Positions 17,578-26,822 of a stretch of DNA of 53,683 bases are shown piece after piece. Made by a program: the position numbers and the translations under genes. The stretch is from Cryomorphaceae bacterium (GTDB lineage Bacteria > Bacteroidota > Bacteroidia > Flavobacteriales_D > Crocinitomicaceae): assembly GCA_027483605.1 (NCBI GenBank), contig JAIXUE010000006.1, positions 1-53,683 on the forward strand, in the 5' to 3' direction. Positions within the stretch are counted from its first letter, which is position 1. Each line of letters opens with the position of its first letter. Under the pieces are notes generated by a model. That model worked only from the letters and a program-made list of their open reading frames with translations. It was not told the DNA's origin and did not search any database.

Positions 17578-18705
17578 CTAGGCTTCTTCGGCCAAAGCAA
17601 TTAAGTCATTGGCAAAAGATTGCCAAGCCTGTTCGAGATCCAAATGAAGGGCGGAAAGGCTCAGGTTGCAATTTTCGATATCTCCCTGATTAAAAAGCTT
17701 TTGTACCTGATTAGAAAAGGCTAAAGGCGCAACAGATGGCAGCTCAAAACCATGACCTTGTGCTAGCAAGCCTTCAGCTAATCCACCAACATTTGTACAC
17801 AAAACCGCGCGCTTTTGACTCAGTGCCATGGCACGAATACCGGATTGGGTGGCGTTCAGATATGGCAAAACCACTAAATCAGCTGCGGCAAAATAGGTAT
17901 CCACCTCAGCATCGGGAAGATAGCGGTTGACAAATTTCCAGTTTGAGTAAGGTAATTTTTGCAGGGCCAAACGGTATACTTGCTCGTCACCATACACCTC
18001 CCCTGCTATGAGTAATTGGTAGCTGTCGTCGAGCAATGCAAAAGCTGCAATTAACTCAGATAGCCCCTTGTAGGGGCGGATCAGGCCGAAGAAAAGCAAA
18101 GTTTTTTTCTGCGGATCAAGACCTAATTGCAGCCGCGCTTCTCGGGAATCAATTGCAGCCGCTTCACCCTCATAGGGAGGATGAACAAGGAGGGCCACTT
18201 TTGCATTGGGCTTTAGTTCCAAAACTTCATTTTTTACGGCTGCAGAAAGCACTACAAAAGCATCGTAGGCGTTTAAAAAGACACGGTTAAAAACACGGTC
18301 AAAAAAGCGTTTTTCATGCGGATTCAAGTTGTGGATGAGTGCAATTTTTTTGGTCTTTTTGGGTAAAAAATAAGTCCAAAAAACCATCATGGGCGCCATA
18401 AAAGTCATCCAGTAGCTGGTGACAAAAACGGCGGGCCGCGCACGCTTGAAACGCAGCGCCGAACTCAAGTAAGTCAATGGATTAAAAGTAGAAACAACTC
18501 TTTGAAACTGCTGCTGATCAATATGGTCTTCGTATTGTGTGCTTCCAGGAAACAAAAAATTAGGATATTGTTTTTTAAACGTGTAAGCCGTTACTGATTT
18601 ACGCTTGGCCAAAGCGTTTAAAGTGCGCAAACTGAATTTGGAAATACCTCCGCGAAACGGCGGTAAAGCGGAGAAGAACACCCACTTTTGTTCAGGCCCA
18701 CTCAT
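17578..18705 (-). CDS. Glycosyltransferase family 4 (GT-B fold)
   Basis: Cytoplasmic or membrane-associated enzyme of 375 residues that moves a sugar from a nucleotide donor. The N-terminal acceptor domain starts VFFSALPPFRGGISKFSLRT with the glycine loop typical of GT4. The C-terminal donor domain has KTLLFFGLIRPYKGLSELIA and VDTYFAAADLVVLPYLNATQ followed by SGIRAMALSQ. The usual E-x7-E motif is degenerate. Last gene of a four-gene operon in which each start overlaps the previous stop by four bases (here 18702-18705). With a GT2 and a HAD phosphatase it probably works on a cell-surface polysaccharide or lipid-linked glycan. Donor and acceptor cannot be told. Confidence 0.85.
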   Translation of the reverse strand: MSGPEQKWVFFSALPPFRGGISKFSLRTLNALAKRKSVTAYTFKKQYPNFLFPGSTQYEDHIDQQQFQRVVSTFNPLTYLSSALRFKRARPAVFVTSYWMTFMAPMMVFWTYFLPKKTKKIALIHNLNPHEKRFFDRVFNRVFLNAYDAFVVLSAAVKNEVLELKPNAKVALLVHPPYEGEAAAIDSREARLQLGLDPQKKTLLFFGLIRPYKGLSELIAAFALLDDSYQLLIAGEVYGDEQVYRLALQKLPYSNWKFVNRYLPDAEVDTYFAAADLVVLPYLNATQSGIRAMALSQKRAVLCTNVGGLAEGLLAQGHGFELPSVAPLAFSNQVQKLFNQGDIENCNLSLSALHLDLEQAWQSFANDLIALAEEA

Positions 18706-19460
18706 TGATTCGGATCGAGGTTTTTGGCCTTACAACGCTCCAAGAAGGCTTTGAGTTCTTTATCGGTAAGCTCATAACCATCGCGGTACATGACCCGTTT
18801 TTTGATGTTGCCCAATTTATCGTAGACGGTAGTCCAGCCGTGAGGAAGGTCATTGAGGTAATGCACCTTTGAAAGCACCTCACCGGTGTTGTAATATGCT
18901 GTCCACAAACCCATCCTGAGGCCGTTTTGATAGGTACCTTTCATCTTTGGCTTTCCGTTGTAGAAGTTTTCTTGATAAGACCCGTTGAGCTGACCATTGG
19001 TGTAATAAACCACTTTTTGAATTTGTAGTTTTTGTTCAAGGAGTTGACCTTCTGAAAAGTAATAGACCGATTTACCATGCAGTACGCCTAACTTATAGTT
19101 CTCGGCACTGATCAGTTCGCCATTTTGAGCATAATTATACCAGAGGGAATCTTTTTTTTCTCCTTTGTAAAAACCATCAGACAAAAGTTGGCCATTTTCA
19201 TAGTATAAAAAAACAGAGGAGTTTCCTCCGGGCAAGCCGTGCTCAATTTCTGCCATTTTTTGGCCATTCTCGAAATTGTAAAGAAACTTTCCCGTTGGCT
19301 TATCGTCTTTGAATGATCCTTTATATTGTAAAACGGAGCTGCCGGGATAGCTTTTCTGCCAAGGGCCCTGCTTGCGCCCTTGTGCATCTTTTTGATTCAG
19401 TTGAGCTACGCTTGAGGCACTCCAAACAAAAAGAATAAAAAGTAGACCATAGTTTTTCAT
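18702..19460 (-). CDS. MORN-repeat protein of the YwqK type
   Basis: Protein of 252 residues with a signal peptide (1-19, ending SSVAQ). It is built of MORN/YwqK repeats of about 22 residues with the pattern YYxNGQLxxxxxYKxGxxxG (for example VFLYYENGQLLSDGFYKGEK and GLWTAYYNTGEVLSKVHYLN). Repeat proteins of this kind are very common in Bacteroidota and often carry the database name YwqK antitoxin, but nothing here shows a toxin partner. It overlaps both neighbours by four bases (ATGA-type junctions), so it is translationally coupled in the glycosyltransferase operon. It is likely periplasmic or surface-exposed, with unknown function. Confidence 0.85.
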   Translation of the reverse strand: MKNYGLLFILFVWSASSVAQLNQKDAQGRKQGPWQKSYPGSSVLQYKGSFKDDKPTGKFLYNFENGQKMAEIEHGLPGGNSSVFLYYENGQLLSDGFYKGEKKDSLWYNYAQNGELISAENYKLGVLHGKSVYYFSEGQLLEQKLQIQKVVYYTNGQLNGSYQENFYNGKPKMKGTYQNGLRMGLWTAYYNTGEVLSKVHYLNDLPHGWTTVYDKLGNIKKRVMYRDGYELTDKELKAFLERCKAKNLDPNQ

Positions 19461-19996
19461 AAGTAACGACTAAGTTCGGATAAATTCGCTAGACGTAAAT
19501 CAGGAATTTCTTTCACAATTTCTTTGGATTCAATTAAAATAGTTTTCATGCCAAGTCTTTTGCCAAATTGGATATCTGTATTGGTATCACCTACCATGAT
19601 AGACTTCTGAAAATCAATTGAAGGAAAAAGTGCCTGTGCTTCATAGGCCATGCTTGAATTGGGTTTTCTGCGTTTGGGCAAGCCATTTTTGAATTCTGTT
19701 GCAACCAAAACCAAATCTACCGTTAAACCCGCTTTTTGAAGTTCGTTACACATGTGCTGATGAATTTCATCTAATTGATCCTGAACCAATAGACCTTTGG
19801 CGATGCATTGCTGATTGGTCACGACAATGATTCGAGCAAAAGCGGCGCCAATTTTGGCGGCATTTGCCAATAAGCCCTCGGTAAATCTAAAAGCAGACCA
19901 ATCTAGGATGTAGCTGTCAAAAATACGCTCGTTGATCACGCCATCGCGATCGAGAAAAAGCGTCCAATCAGGGCCTATTTGCGGGAAGTTCGTCAT
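19457..19996 (-). CDS. HAD-IIIA phosphatase, GmhB/HisB-N like
   Basis: HAD phosphatase of 179 residues. Motif I is LFLDRDGVINE with the nucleophile Asp and the general-acid Asp, motif II VVTNQQ, a conserved KRRKPNSSM around the motif III lysine, and motif IV MVGDTNTDIQFGKRLGM. This matches the D,D-heptose 1,7-bisphosphate phosphatase (GmhB) and histidinol-phosphatase branch. The Cys/His zinc loop of typical GmhB is not visible before KRRKPNS, so this is a zinc-less variant and its substrate is uncertain. Its place between a GT2 and a GT4 gene, with 4-base overlaps, suggests a sugar phosphate used for surface glycan. Confidence 0.88.
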   Translation of the reverse strand: MTNFPQIGPDWTLFLDRDGVINERIFDSYILDWSAFRFTEGLLANAAKIGAAFARIIVVTNQQCIAKGLLVQDQLDEIHQHMCNELQKAGLTVDLVLVATEFKNGLPKRRKPNSSMAYEAQALFPSIDFQKSIMVGDTNTDIQFGKRLGMKTILIESKEIVKEIPDLRLANLSELSRYL

Positions 19997-20937
19997 TCAC
20001 CTAAACGACTCGAAATGAGATAGTGGTTGCGCGTACTGGAATTGCGACCGATGAGCTCGGCAATAAAGCCAGCAGTAAAGAACTGTACCCCGATGATCAT
20101 GACAACCAAAGCGACATAAAATTCAGTACGCGAAGACAAGCGCTCGGCAATGGGGTGAATGAAAAGTTTGTCGATACCCATGTATGCAAAAAGGATGAAG
20201 CCGAGTAGGAACATAAAACCACCAATTGCACCAAAGAAATGCATGGGTTTTTTGCCAAACTTGCCCATAAACGCAACAGTCATGAGGTCGAGGGGGCCAT
20301 TCAAAAAGCGATTGAGACCAAATTTAGTGACGCCGTACTGACGTGCGCGGTGCACAACTATTTTTTCGCCAATTTTTTGAAAGCCGGCATATTTTGCCAA
20401 AGCAGGAATATAGCGATGCATATCGCCGTAGAGTTCAATACTTTTGACCACCTCGCTTTTGTATGCTTTGAGACCACAATTGAAATCGTGAAGATAAATC
20501 CCGGTAATGCGACGTGCGGCCCAATTATAGAGCTTGGTTGGGATGGTTTTTGAAAGCGGGTCATGACGCACTTTTTTCCAGCCCGAGACCACGTCGAGGT
20601 CTTCTTCGGTGATCATGCGATAGAGCTCGGGGATTTCGTCCGGAGCGTCTTGTAAATCTGCATCCATGGTGATCACTACAGAACCTTTTGCCGCCTCAAA
20701 ACCCACTTGTAAAGCCGCAGATTTACCATAATTTCTTTGAAAACGCAGGCCTTTTACAGCCGGATTATGATCGCGAAGCGCAACGATTGTTTGCCAAGAA
20801 GCATCTTTGCTACCGTCGTCTATGAAGAGTAATTCATAACTGAAACGATTGGAATCCATTACCCGAACAATCCAGTCGTGGAGCTCTGGTAGCGATTCAG
20901 CTTCGTTGTAAAGTGGAATGACGATCGAAAGTTGCAT
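19993..20937 (-). CDS. Glycosyltransferase family 2, GtrB/DPM1-like, with two C-terminal TM helices
   Basis: Membrane glycosyltransferase of 314 residues. The GT-A domain starts LSIVIPLYNEAESLPELHDW, with ELLFIDDGSKD, RNYGKSAALQVGFEAA and the metal-binding DADLQD motif. The second acidic area is DFNCGLKAYKSEVV. Two hydrophobic segments near the end (about residues 232-255 and 270-292) fit enzymes that load a sugar onto a polyprenyl phosphate. First gene of the operon, with promoter element TATCTTTG at 20955-20962. It probably makes a lipid-linked sugar used for modifying surface glycans. The sugar is not predictable. Confidence 0.9.
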   Translation of the reverse strand: MQLSIVIPLYNEAESLPELHDWIVRVMDSNRFSYELLFIDDGSKDASWQTIVALRDHNPAVKGLRFQRNYGKSAALQVGFEAAKGSVVITMDADLQDAPDEIPELYRMITEEDLDVVSGWKKVRHDPLSKTIPTKLYNWAARRITGIYLHDFNCGLKAYKSEVVKSIELYGDMHRYIPALAKYAGFQKIGEKIVVHRARQYGVTKFGLNRFLNGPLDLMTVAFMGKFGKKPMHFFGAIGGFMFLLGFILFAYMGIDKLFIHPIAERLSSRTEFYVALVVMIIGVQFFTAGFIAELIGRNSSTRNHYLISSRLGE

Positions 20938-20954
20938 GTGCTATATCTGAAAAT

Positions 20955-20962
20955 CAAAGATA
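20955..20962 (-). promoter_or_regulatory. -7 element TATCTTTG for the glycosyltransferase operon
   Basis: Perfect TAnnTTTG on the minus strand, 17 bases before the ATG of the GT2 gene and just past the stop of the upstream secreted protein. A convincing -33 element is not seen. Confidence 0.6.
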
Positions 20963-20968
20963 CATTTT

Positions 20969-23317
20969 TTATTGCCCCATTTTGACCCAAGGGCATCGTT
21001 GGCCCGCTATTTCGATGAGATATACGCCATTTGGCAAAGATTGTACATCAATAGTTGTATGGTTGGGACTAACCGTTGTAGTCAGGCAGCACTTCCCATC
21101 AAGTTGATAAATTCGAACTTGACTCTGTTGGGTGAGTGCGCCAATAGTGAGCACATCTTGTCCCGGATTTGGATAAAGATGTAGCGCGTTAACCGCACCC
21201 AACGCTTCGTTTTCAAGAATGGACTCGTTGGTAATACTCCAATGATCAAATGCGGCTTCTGTGATGTTGGGGTGACCTGGATAATCTGCAGTGCGGATAA
21301 ACAACTGCATAGAATTGGTAAAGGGTAGCAAGCCATTGAGTGCAAAACTCTTGTATTCCCAGCTCATCGCTTGATCTTGTGGTGCAATAATTTGTTCCAA
21401 TACAACTTGTTCGAGTCCGTTGCTCAAGACCACAAGCAAAGTATCATCGAAATTCCCTGGACCATGAAAACAATAAAAAGACCTGGCGTAATTGAGGTGT
21501 GGAGTAGTCAAACCACTGAGGTTAAAGGTGGGTGAAATCAAAGTGGTAAAGCCGTTATCTACATCATTTTGATCCGTATTGGGAGTAGTGCCGTTGCCCG
21601 TTAACATACATTGATCACTGCAGTCTAACGCGGCGTCGAAATCAAAAAAGGTTCCTGTAGTGGGGTTGGGTTCTGCCCGCTCCCACATACCAGTTTCTGC
21701 ATCTCCTGCTACAGACCAACCAAAATCAAAAGAAAAATCGTCATAGAAGCCCTTTTTCAAGTAAATGGTACCACTTGCTGTTGCCGAATTAATCAAGAGT
21801 GAAAAGCATTTAGTCTGATAGCCCCATTTGCCTACTACACAATCATAAGTGTCTTGGTAAAAAAGTGTAAAATCCTCTTGACCTAAACCGTTGGTCTGAC
21901 CCTCGTGCAGCAACTGCGGATGCTGTAGCTTGATTTGCACATTAGAAATAGGTAAGTTACTTCCCTCTTCAAGCACCGTAACTTGGTAATTAAAAGGTGG
22001 GATAGGCAATAAATTGAAATTGTAGGTGGTAGAGAGGCCTTGACTCAGATTGACCTGCACAGTTTGCGGATAATAACCAGGTTTGTTGACATTCACAATG
22101 TAGGTTCCGCTTCCAGGCATACCGGTTTTGTAAATACCTTGAGTATTGGTCTTTTCAATCATGGCAGCGCCGACCAACTCAACGGAAACTTGCTCGAGTA
22201 CCTGGCCAGTTGTAAGATCCTTGACGACACCACTTAGGCTTGCGGCCGGAGCATAATTGATTTGCAGGATAAACAAACCTTCGGTAATATCGGCTGCCAC
22301 CGCTTTGTCAGATGCAAAAAATGGATACACCCCCCAACAACCATCAAAACCAGGTGTTTGCCCTGGATAGGTGTCAAAACTACCGAGATTAATCAAGTTT
22401 TGCGGGTCGTGGGCGTCGTGTACCACCACACCATCGCTGTAATAACTCGTGATCAAATAATTGCCTTTGACATGCACGTTATGGGGAATTACGGAAGTTC
22501 CTTGGGTATTTTGCACGCGGTCTAGCTCTTGGATTTGCTGTAAATTAGAGATGTCATAGGCGGCAATGTATGCGCCTGATATTTCATCGGTGGTGTAAAC
22601 CGTTTGGCCATCTGCGCTAGGCCAAATATTGTGCGTAAACAAATTGGGCGTGGGATGCGTGGCCAACAACACGGGATTGGCACGATCAGCAACATCTACT
22701 ACACAAAAATAGCCGTCATAGATGTGACCGGTATAAAGGGTATCGTTGCGCTCAAAACCATCGTGAACGTATGAAATATCAAAAACGCCTACTTCTACAG
22801 GTTGCATAGGATTGGCATTGAGATCTAGTATAATCACTCCACCTTCACCTCTGTTGGCACCAAAAATATAGGCGTAGCCGCTCGAGGATGTAAAACAAGT
22901 ATGAGCACTTTGCCATGGATTGGCAGCAGGCCCTGTGTAGAGTGCGGTAGGTAAACTAGTAGACTGTGGTAGCGGGCTGAGGTCAATGATGAGGAGTCCG
23001 TCTTCTGCTTCGGTGGTCACGTAGGCATAATTGCCGTACACACAGGGATCGCGCCAGATGGATTCAGAACCAGCCATCCAAAAGACTTCTTGTGGTTGGG
23101 CGCCATTGGTGATGTCCACAATGGAAGTGCCTTTTGAGGTGCCCACAATGGCGTATTCGTTGCCGAGTTCATCGGTATAGCCCCACACATCGTTGAGGTT
23201 GGCCCCGTGCAAGGCCTGGTAATCAATGTGCGAAAGAGAATCAATGGAAAACTGACCCCATAAAAAGGAAGGGGAAATAGCACAAAAGGTGAAAACGAGA
23301 ACTTTGAAAAACCTCAT
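20969..23317 (-). CDS. Secreted choice-of-anchor B family protein with T9SS type A tail
   Basis: Protein of 782 residues. Signal peptide at 1-21. Residues about 25-355 hold LVIVD-like repeats of the choice-of-anchor B family (GTSKGTSIVDITNGAQPQEV, EDGLLIIDLS, GGVIILDLNANPMQPVEVG), probably a beta propeller. Two carboxypeptidase-regulatory-like beta sandwiches follow at about 357-520 (SGVVKDLTTGQVLEQVSVEL), then a jelly-roll-like domain at about 525-690 and a T9SS type A sorting domain at about 705-782 (LHLYPNPGQDVLTIG ... GVYLIEI). It begins two bases after the stop of the PNGase F-like gene, so the two secreted proteins are one operon. It is likely an extracellular binding protein; the ligand is unknown. 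Confidence 0.88.
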   Translation of the reverse strand: MRFFKVLVFTFCAISPSFLWGQFSIDSLSHIDYQALHGANLNDVWGYTDELGNEYAIVGTSKGTSIVDITNGAQPQEVFWMAGSESIWRDPCVYGNYAYVTTEAEDGLLIIDLSPLPQSTSLPTALYTGPAANPWQSAHTCFTSSSGYAYIFGANRGEGGVIILDLNANPMQPVEVGVFDISYVHDGFERNDTLYTGHIYDGYFCVVDVADRANPVLLATHPTPNLFTHNIWPSADGQTVYTTDEISGAYIAAYDISNLQQIQELDRVQNTQGTSVIPHNVHVKGNYLITSYYSDGVVVHDAHDPQNLINLGSFDTYPGQTPGFDGCWGVYPFFASDKAVAADITEGLFILQINYAPAASLSGVVKDLTTGQVLEQVSVELVGAAMIEKTNTQGIYKTGMPGSGTYIVNVNKPGYYPQTVQVNLSQGLSTTYNFNLLPIPPFNYQVTVLEEGSNLPISNVQIKLQHPQLLHEGQTNGLGQEDFTLFYQDTYDCVVGKWGYQTKCFSLLINSATASGTIYLKKGFYDDFSFDFGWSVAGDAETGMWERAEPNPTTGTFFDFDAALDCSDQCMLTGNGTTPNTDQNDVDNGFTTLISPTFNLSGLTTPHLNYARSFYCFHGPGNFDDTLLVVLSNGLEQVVLEQIIAPQDQAMSWEYKSFALNGLLPFTNSMQLFIRTADYPGHPNITEAAFDHWSITNESILENEALGAVNALHLYPNPGQDVLTIGALTQQSQVRIYQLDGKCCLTTTVSPNHTTIDVQSLPNGVYLIEIAGQRCPWVKMGQ

Positions 23318-23319
23318 AT

Positions 23320-26300
23320 TTATTGACGGATAAATTTTTGAGCATACGTGCCACTTGGGGTTTGAATCTCGATCAGGTAAGTGCCCGATGGATACTTGCT
23401 CATATCGATGAAACTTTCTGCAAACGCTGTAGTCGCTTTCATATCCTCTTGATAAAGTTGGCGGCCGGTCAGGTCTAAGATGTGAAGACTGGCTGCACCA
23501 ATGATTTGACCACTCAACTCAATAGTAGTGAGACCTGCTCCTGGATTAGGGTAAATAGCAATTTGTGGCGCCTGCGTTATTTCGGGTACAGCTAGTGTAA
23601 AGCCAACTGTGAAATCATAGCGATGGTAACGGCCAAAATCGCCAGGGAAAAACTCAATATAGCTTCCTCCAACTTTACGCAAGCGCATTTGACCTGAGGT
23701 CTCCCCTTCTACTTGAGCAGAATACCAGAATGCAAGACCATCTTGATCGGTATCTTCGATCACAATGGAATAACAACCCGGTGCTAAGTCAAAGGTATCT
23801 CTGTATTGGGTTGTATTTTGGAGGTTGTTGCGCTCAAAAAGTACAGTGCCCGCATGATCGAGTAATTGATAGCTATTTTCAACTGCTTTGTTGTTAGTGG
23901 TGAGCCAAACAAAGAAAGGGCCATCGATGCGCTCAGGCGCATCGTATTTGACCGTCTTGAGGCTATTTTGATTGTATTGATCTGGGCCAATAATACCGTT
24001 GACATCAGCCACCCATGCGGTAAACGTATAAGAGCTGTCCTGCTCGTACCACCAATTCATGTCTGTTACGGGAATTTCAACAACTGCTTTTTCGAGAAAA
24101 CCTAAATTACCCGTCCAGTCAAAAACCAGATTGGAGCCGTAGTCTAGCCAGCAAAATATACGGCAAGATGTAAGGGCTTGTGCACCTGTATTTTGAATAA
24201 CAATACGTGGGTTCTGGCAAGTCGGATTCCACTTGGAGTAATATTCGTAATTGTTCGGATTGAGGACATCTACAATTGCAGCATCGTTTTGGAAATTGGG
24301 TGCAGAATAAGAAATGAGGTCGTAGGCCGCAATGTAGTTTCCACCTGCCTGACCTGGATCTGAGGTCGGGACCGCATTGATGGCGTAATCCAAGCTTACG
24401 GTGTCGCCCGGACTGACGTAAGGAGTGAGTTCAAATTCAAATTCCTTGACCATGTCGCCAGGGCACCAACCTTCTCTCGCATAAGGCCATGTTCCACCCT
24501 GACCAATATTTGGGTTGTCTCCACAAACCAACGCATCCCAGATACTCCAATTGAAACGCGGCACACCATCTACCTTTATTTGATGACTATTGTTGACCCA
24601 TTCGCAGCAAGCGTAGTCACCCACTTGGCCATGGCCAGTCATGCGCGTCTTGACCTTAAACATATCGGCCGTATCGCTGAGCACTACCGGCTTGGCTTGT
24701 AATACCGCATCGGCGGCCATTTGCCCAAAATTGTACGATTTGAATTCGGACCATATTGGTTCGCGCTTTACGACATCGCGAGGTGGAATCCCTTTGATGA
24801 ATGCAAATTTGAGATCGATGAGCTCTTGGGTATTGTGGGCAGCGAGGTCAACCAAACCATGCAAATAATGCTGGTAATCGGTGACGTCGTAAATCCAGGT
24901 AAAACCGTTCGGCCCGAGATCAAACTGAATGCCGTATGGTGTAATGTAACGCGCGATTTCGACATCGTGGATGATTTCATAGGGTGGGTTATAAACTGTA
25001 ATGGCTTGATTTTGGAATGTTTGGGTTGTCGCAATTGGGGTGCTCCCGATCAATTGCCCACTTAAGTCGTAGGTGTTCGTGCTGCCTTCAGGTACACCAA
25101 TGTAGGCCTGAACCAACTCAAAATGACGGTGCAAAGGCACTTGCTCAAAAATGACCACAGGTTCCTTTAAGCGAAGCTGATTGACCACTACAGCGGTCGG
25201 ATTCGGATTTATATTTCCTTGTCCAAATTGAATGAGCGGTCTTTGATTCTGTATGGTTTGTCCTGCAAATTTGGTGTTGTTTGGCTTGATCATCCCGGTC
25301 TCTGAGGGCATCAAGACATGATTGTTTGCTCCGAGATCACGGGCATATTTGACGTTGTCAAAATCATGATAAAGAACCAGATTAGACCAGTTTGGATGTG
25401 AGGCATCGATTTTTTGTTGGTAATAGTTGGCAATTGTTGCTGCACTCAAGGCTGTTTTGTAAATGCGCAGCTCATCGAGGCTACCTTTCCAAGAAAGCGA
25501 CTGATTGCTGCCATTTGCACCAATTACCAAACGGTGGAAATAACCCATCTCGCGGTTTTTGTTGTTGCCAGACAACCAAAGTTGACCATTTTTATAGATG
25601 AACATTTGACCCGTAGGCTGATCTTTGACAAAAGCCCAATGGTTCCATTCATTATCGATTTCAGGCGCACTGGCAGCTTGATTGATGCGGTCATAACCCG
25701 TTTGGTCGCCGGCATCAAAATAAATATTATTGTTGCTCCAAGGCATGTGGATATTGAAAATGCGTTGTCCGGCGGTGTCTAGGGCCTCCATGAAAGTTGT
25801 ATTTTGCCCCGCATTCCCATTCCCTTTGGACCAAAATTCAATCGTAAATTGGTCTCCAATTTCTTCATTGGCAAAAGATGACAAGGTGTAGTTTGATCCG
25901 CTCAGCTCCAACTGACCATTGCGCCCCGCATAACTTGCTGCCATTGGCGTGGCATTGGCATCCATCACGAAATCTATGGCTGCAGTCGGGAAGTCATTGC
26001 TCATTACAAATTCAATGAGTAAGTTACTAGCACCATCCCAAACAAAATCTTGGTAAAAAACAAAATTGTTCCAACCGGGAGTCAAGGGTTGCAGCGACAT
26101 TCCGGGTGCGTGTGAGGCGCGGTATACTTCTGTAAAGACTGGATTTAAGAACTCAGAAAGTTCCTGTTCTTGTGTGCTTGCAATGCGAATGACCGGATGC
26201 CAAAGCATGCCACCTGTTGGCGTATTCAAGCGCAAAGAACTCAGGGCTCCGGGCTGAATACCTGCGGCCAATAGCTCGGCACCGCGCACAATAAACTGGT

Positions 26301-26778
26301 ATTTACTACCTTGCTGATTGGTCAAAAAGGGCAAAGAAGCCAAAGCGCCCGGACTATTGACCGGAAAATAAGAGAGTGCCGAACCGTTTCTAATGTATTC
26401 TTCAATTTGATACTGATCTGCCTCTTGGTAAGGTAAAGGCTTGAAATTAATTTGCGCCGGACTGGCCCAATTGGCAAGAAATTGCATGCCGTTAACTTGG
26501 ATAGAATCGAACTGGCCTGTGTGGTCAAAAACGCGGGTGTAAGTGAGGTAATCCCATTCGCCGCAGTCGTATTGATCCCAGGTAGTGAGCGGCGAGCACT
26601 TGAGTTTGTAGAACATTTGAACCTTTTCAAAACGCTCGGTGTCTAAAGAGGCCGGGAATTGAAAATCAGCTCTGCGAGTGGTGATGGAATCAAAAGTAAA
26701 GGTTTGTACCCAAGTAGTGTCTTGAGCAAAAATCATGACACTCGAGAAGAACGAACAAACAAACAGTAAGTGTTTCAT
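23320..26778 (-). CDS. Secreted PNGase F-like glycosidase with LamG insertion and T9SS type A tail
   Basis: Protein of 1152 residues with a signal peptide (1-18, ending IFAQ). It carries both halves of a peptide-N-glycosidase F fold. The first strands and the CGEWDY motif lie at residues 72-77, where D76 matches the catalytic Asp60 of PNGase F. The second part has EIARYITPYG (608-617), TGHGQVGDYACCEW with E726 matching Glu206, and WPYAREGWCPGDMV (764-777). About 500 residues are inserted between them, including a LamG jelly-roll domain at about 300-450. The third active-site residue, Glu118, has no clear equivalent. T9SS tail at about 1075-1152. It likely releases N-glycans from glycoproteins outside the cell, or binds them if inactive. 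Confidence 0.88.
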   Translation of the reverse strand: MKHLLFVCSFFSSVMIFAQDTTWVQTFTFDSITTRRADFQFPASLDTERFEKVQMFYKLKCSPLTTWDQYDCGEWDYLTYTRVFDHTGQFDSIQVNGMQFLANWASPAQINFKPLPYQEADQYQIEEYIRNGSALSYFPVNSPGALASLPFLTNQQGSKYQFIVRGAELLAAGIQPGALSSLRLNTPTGGMLWHPVIRIASTQEQELSEFLNPVFTEVYRASHAPGMSLQPLTPGWNNFVFYQDFVWDGASNLLIEFVMSNDFPTAAIDFVMDANATPMAASYAGRNGQLELSGSNYTLSSFANEEIGDQFTIEFWSKGNGNAGQNTTFMEALDTAGQRIFNIHMPWSNNNIYFDAGDQTGYDRINQAASAPEIDNEWNHWAFVKDQPTGQMFIYKNGQLWLSGNNKNREMGYFHRLVIGANGSNQSLSWKGSLDELRIYKTALSAATIANYYQQKIDASHPNWSNLVLYHDFDNVKYARDLGANNHVLMPSETGMIKPNNTKFAGQTIQNQRPLIQFGQGNINPNPTAVVVNQLRLKEPVVIFEQVPLHRHFELVQAYIGVPEGSTNTYDLSGQLIGSTPIATTQTFQNQAITVYNPPYEIIHDVEIARYITPYGIQFDLGPNGFTWIYDVTDYQHYLHGLVDLAAHNTQELIDLKFAFIKGIPPRDVVKREPIWSEFKSYNFGQMAADAVLQAKPVVLSDTADMFKVKTRMTGHGQVGDYACCEWVNNSHQIKVDGVPRFNWSIWDALVCGDNPNIGQGGTWPYAREGWCPGDMVKEFEFELTPYVSPGDTVSLDYAINAVPTSDPGQAGGNYIAAYDLISYSAPNFQNDAAIVDVLNPNNYEYYSKWNPTCQNPRIVIQNTGAQALTSCRIFCWLDYGSNLVFDWTGNLGFLEKAVVEIPVTDMNWWYEQDSSYTFTAWVADVNGIIGPDQYNQNSLKTVKYDAPERIDGPFFVWLTTNNKAVENSYQLLDHAGTVLFERNNLQNTTQYRDTFDLAPGCYSIVIEDTDQDGLAFWYSAQVEGETSGQMRLRKVGGSYIEFFPGDFGRYHRYDFTVGFTLAVPEITQAPQIAIYPNPGAGLTTIELSGQIIGAASLHILDLTGRQLYQEDMKATTAFAESFIDMSKYPSGTYLIEIQTPSGTYAQKFIRQ

Positions 26779-26822
26779 AGTAAGGACAGTTTAGCGTCCT
26801 CTAAAATACAAACTATTTGAAT

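Noticed and set aside
18702..19460. YwqK protein as an antitoxin
   Set aside because: The name is a database label for MORN repeats; no toxin gene is adjacent and the protein is exported.
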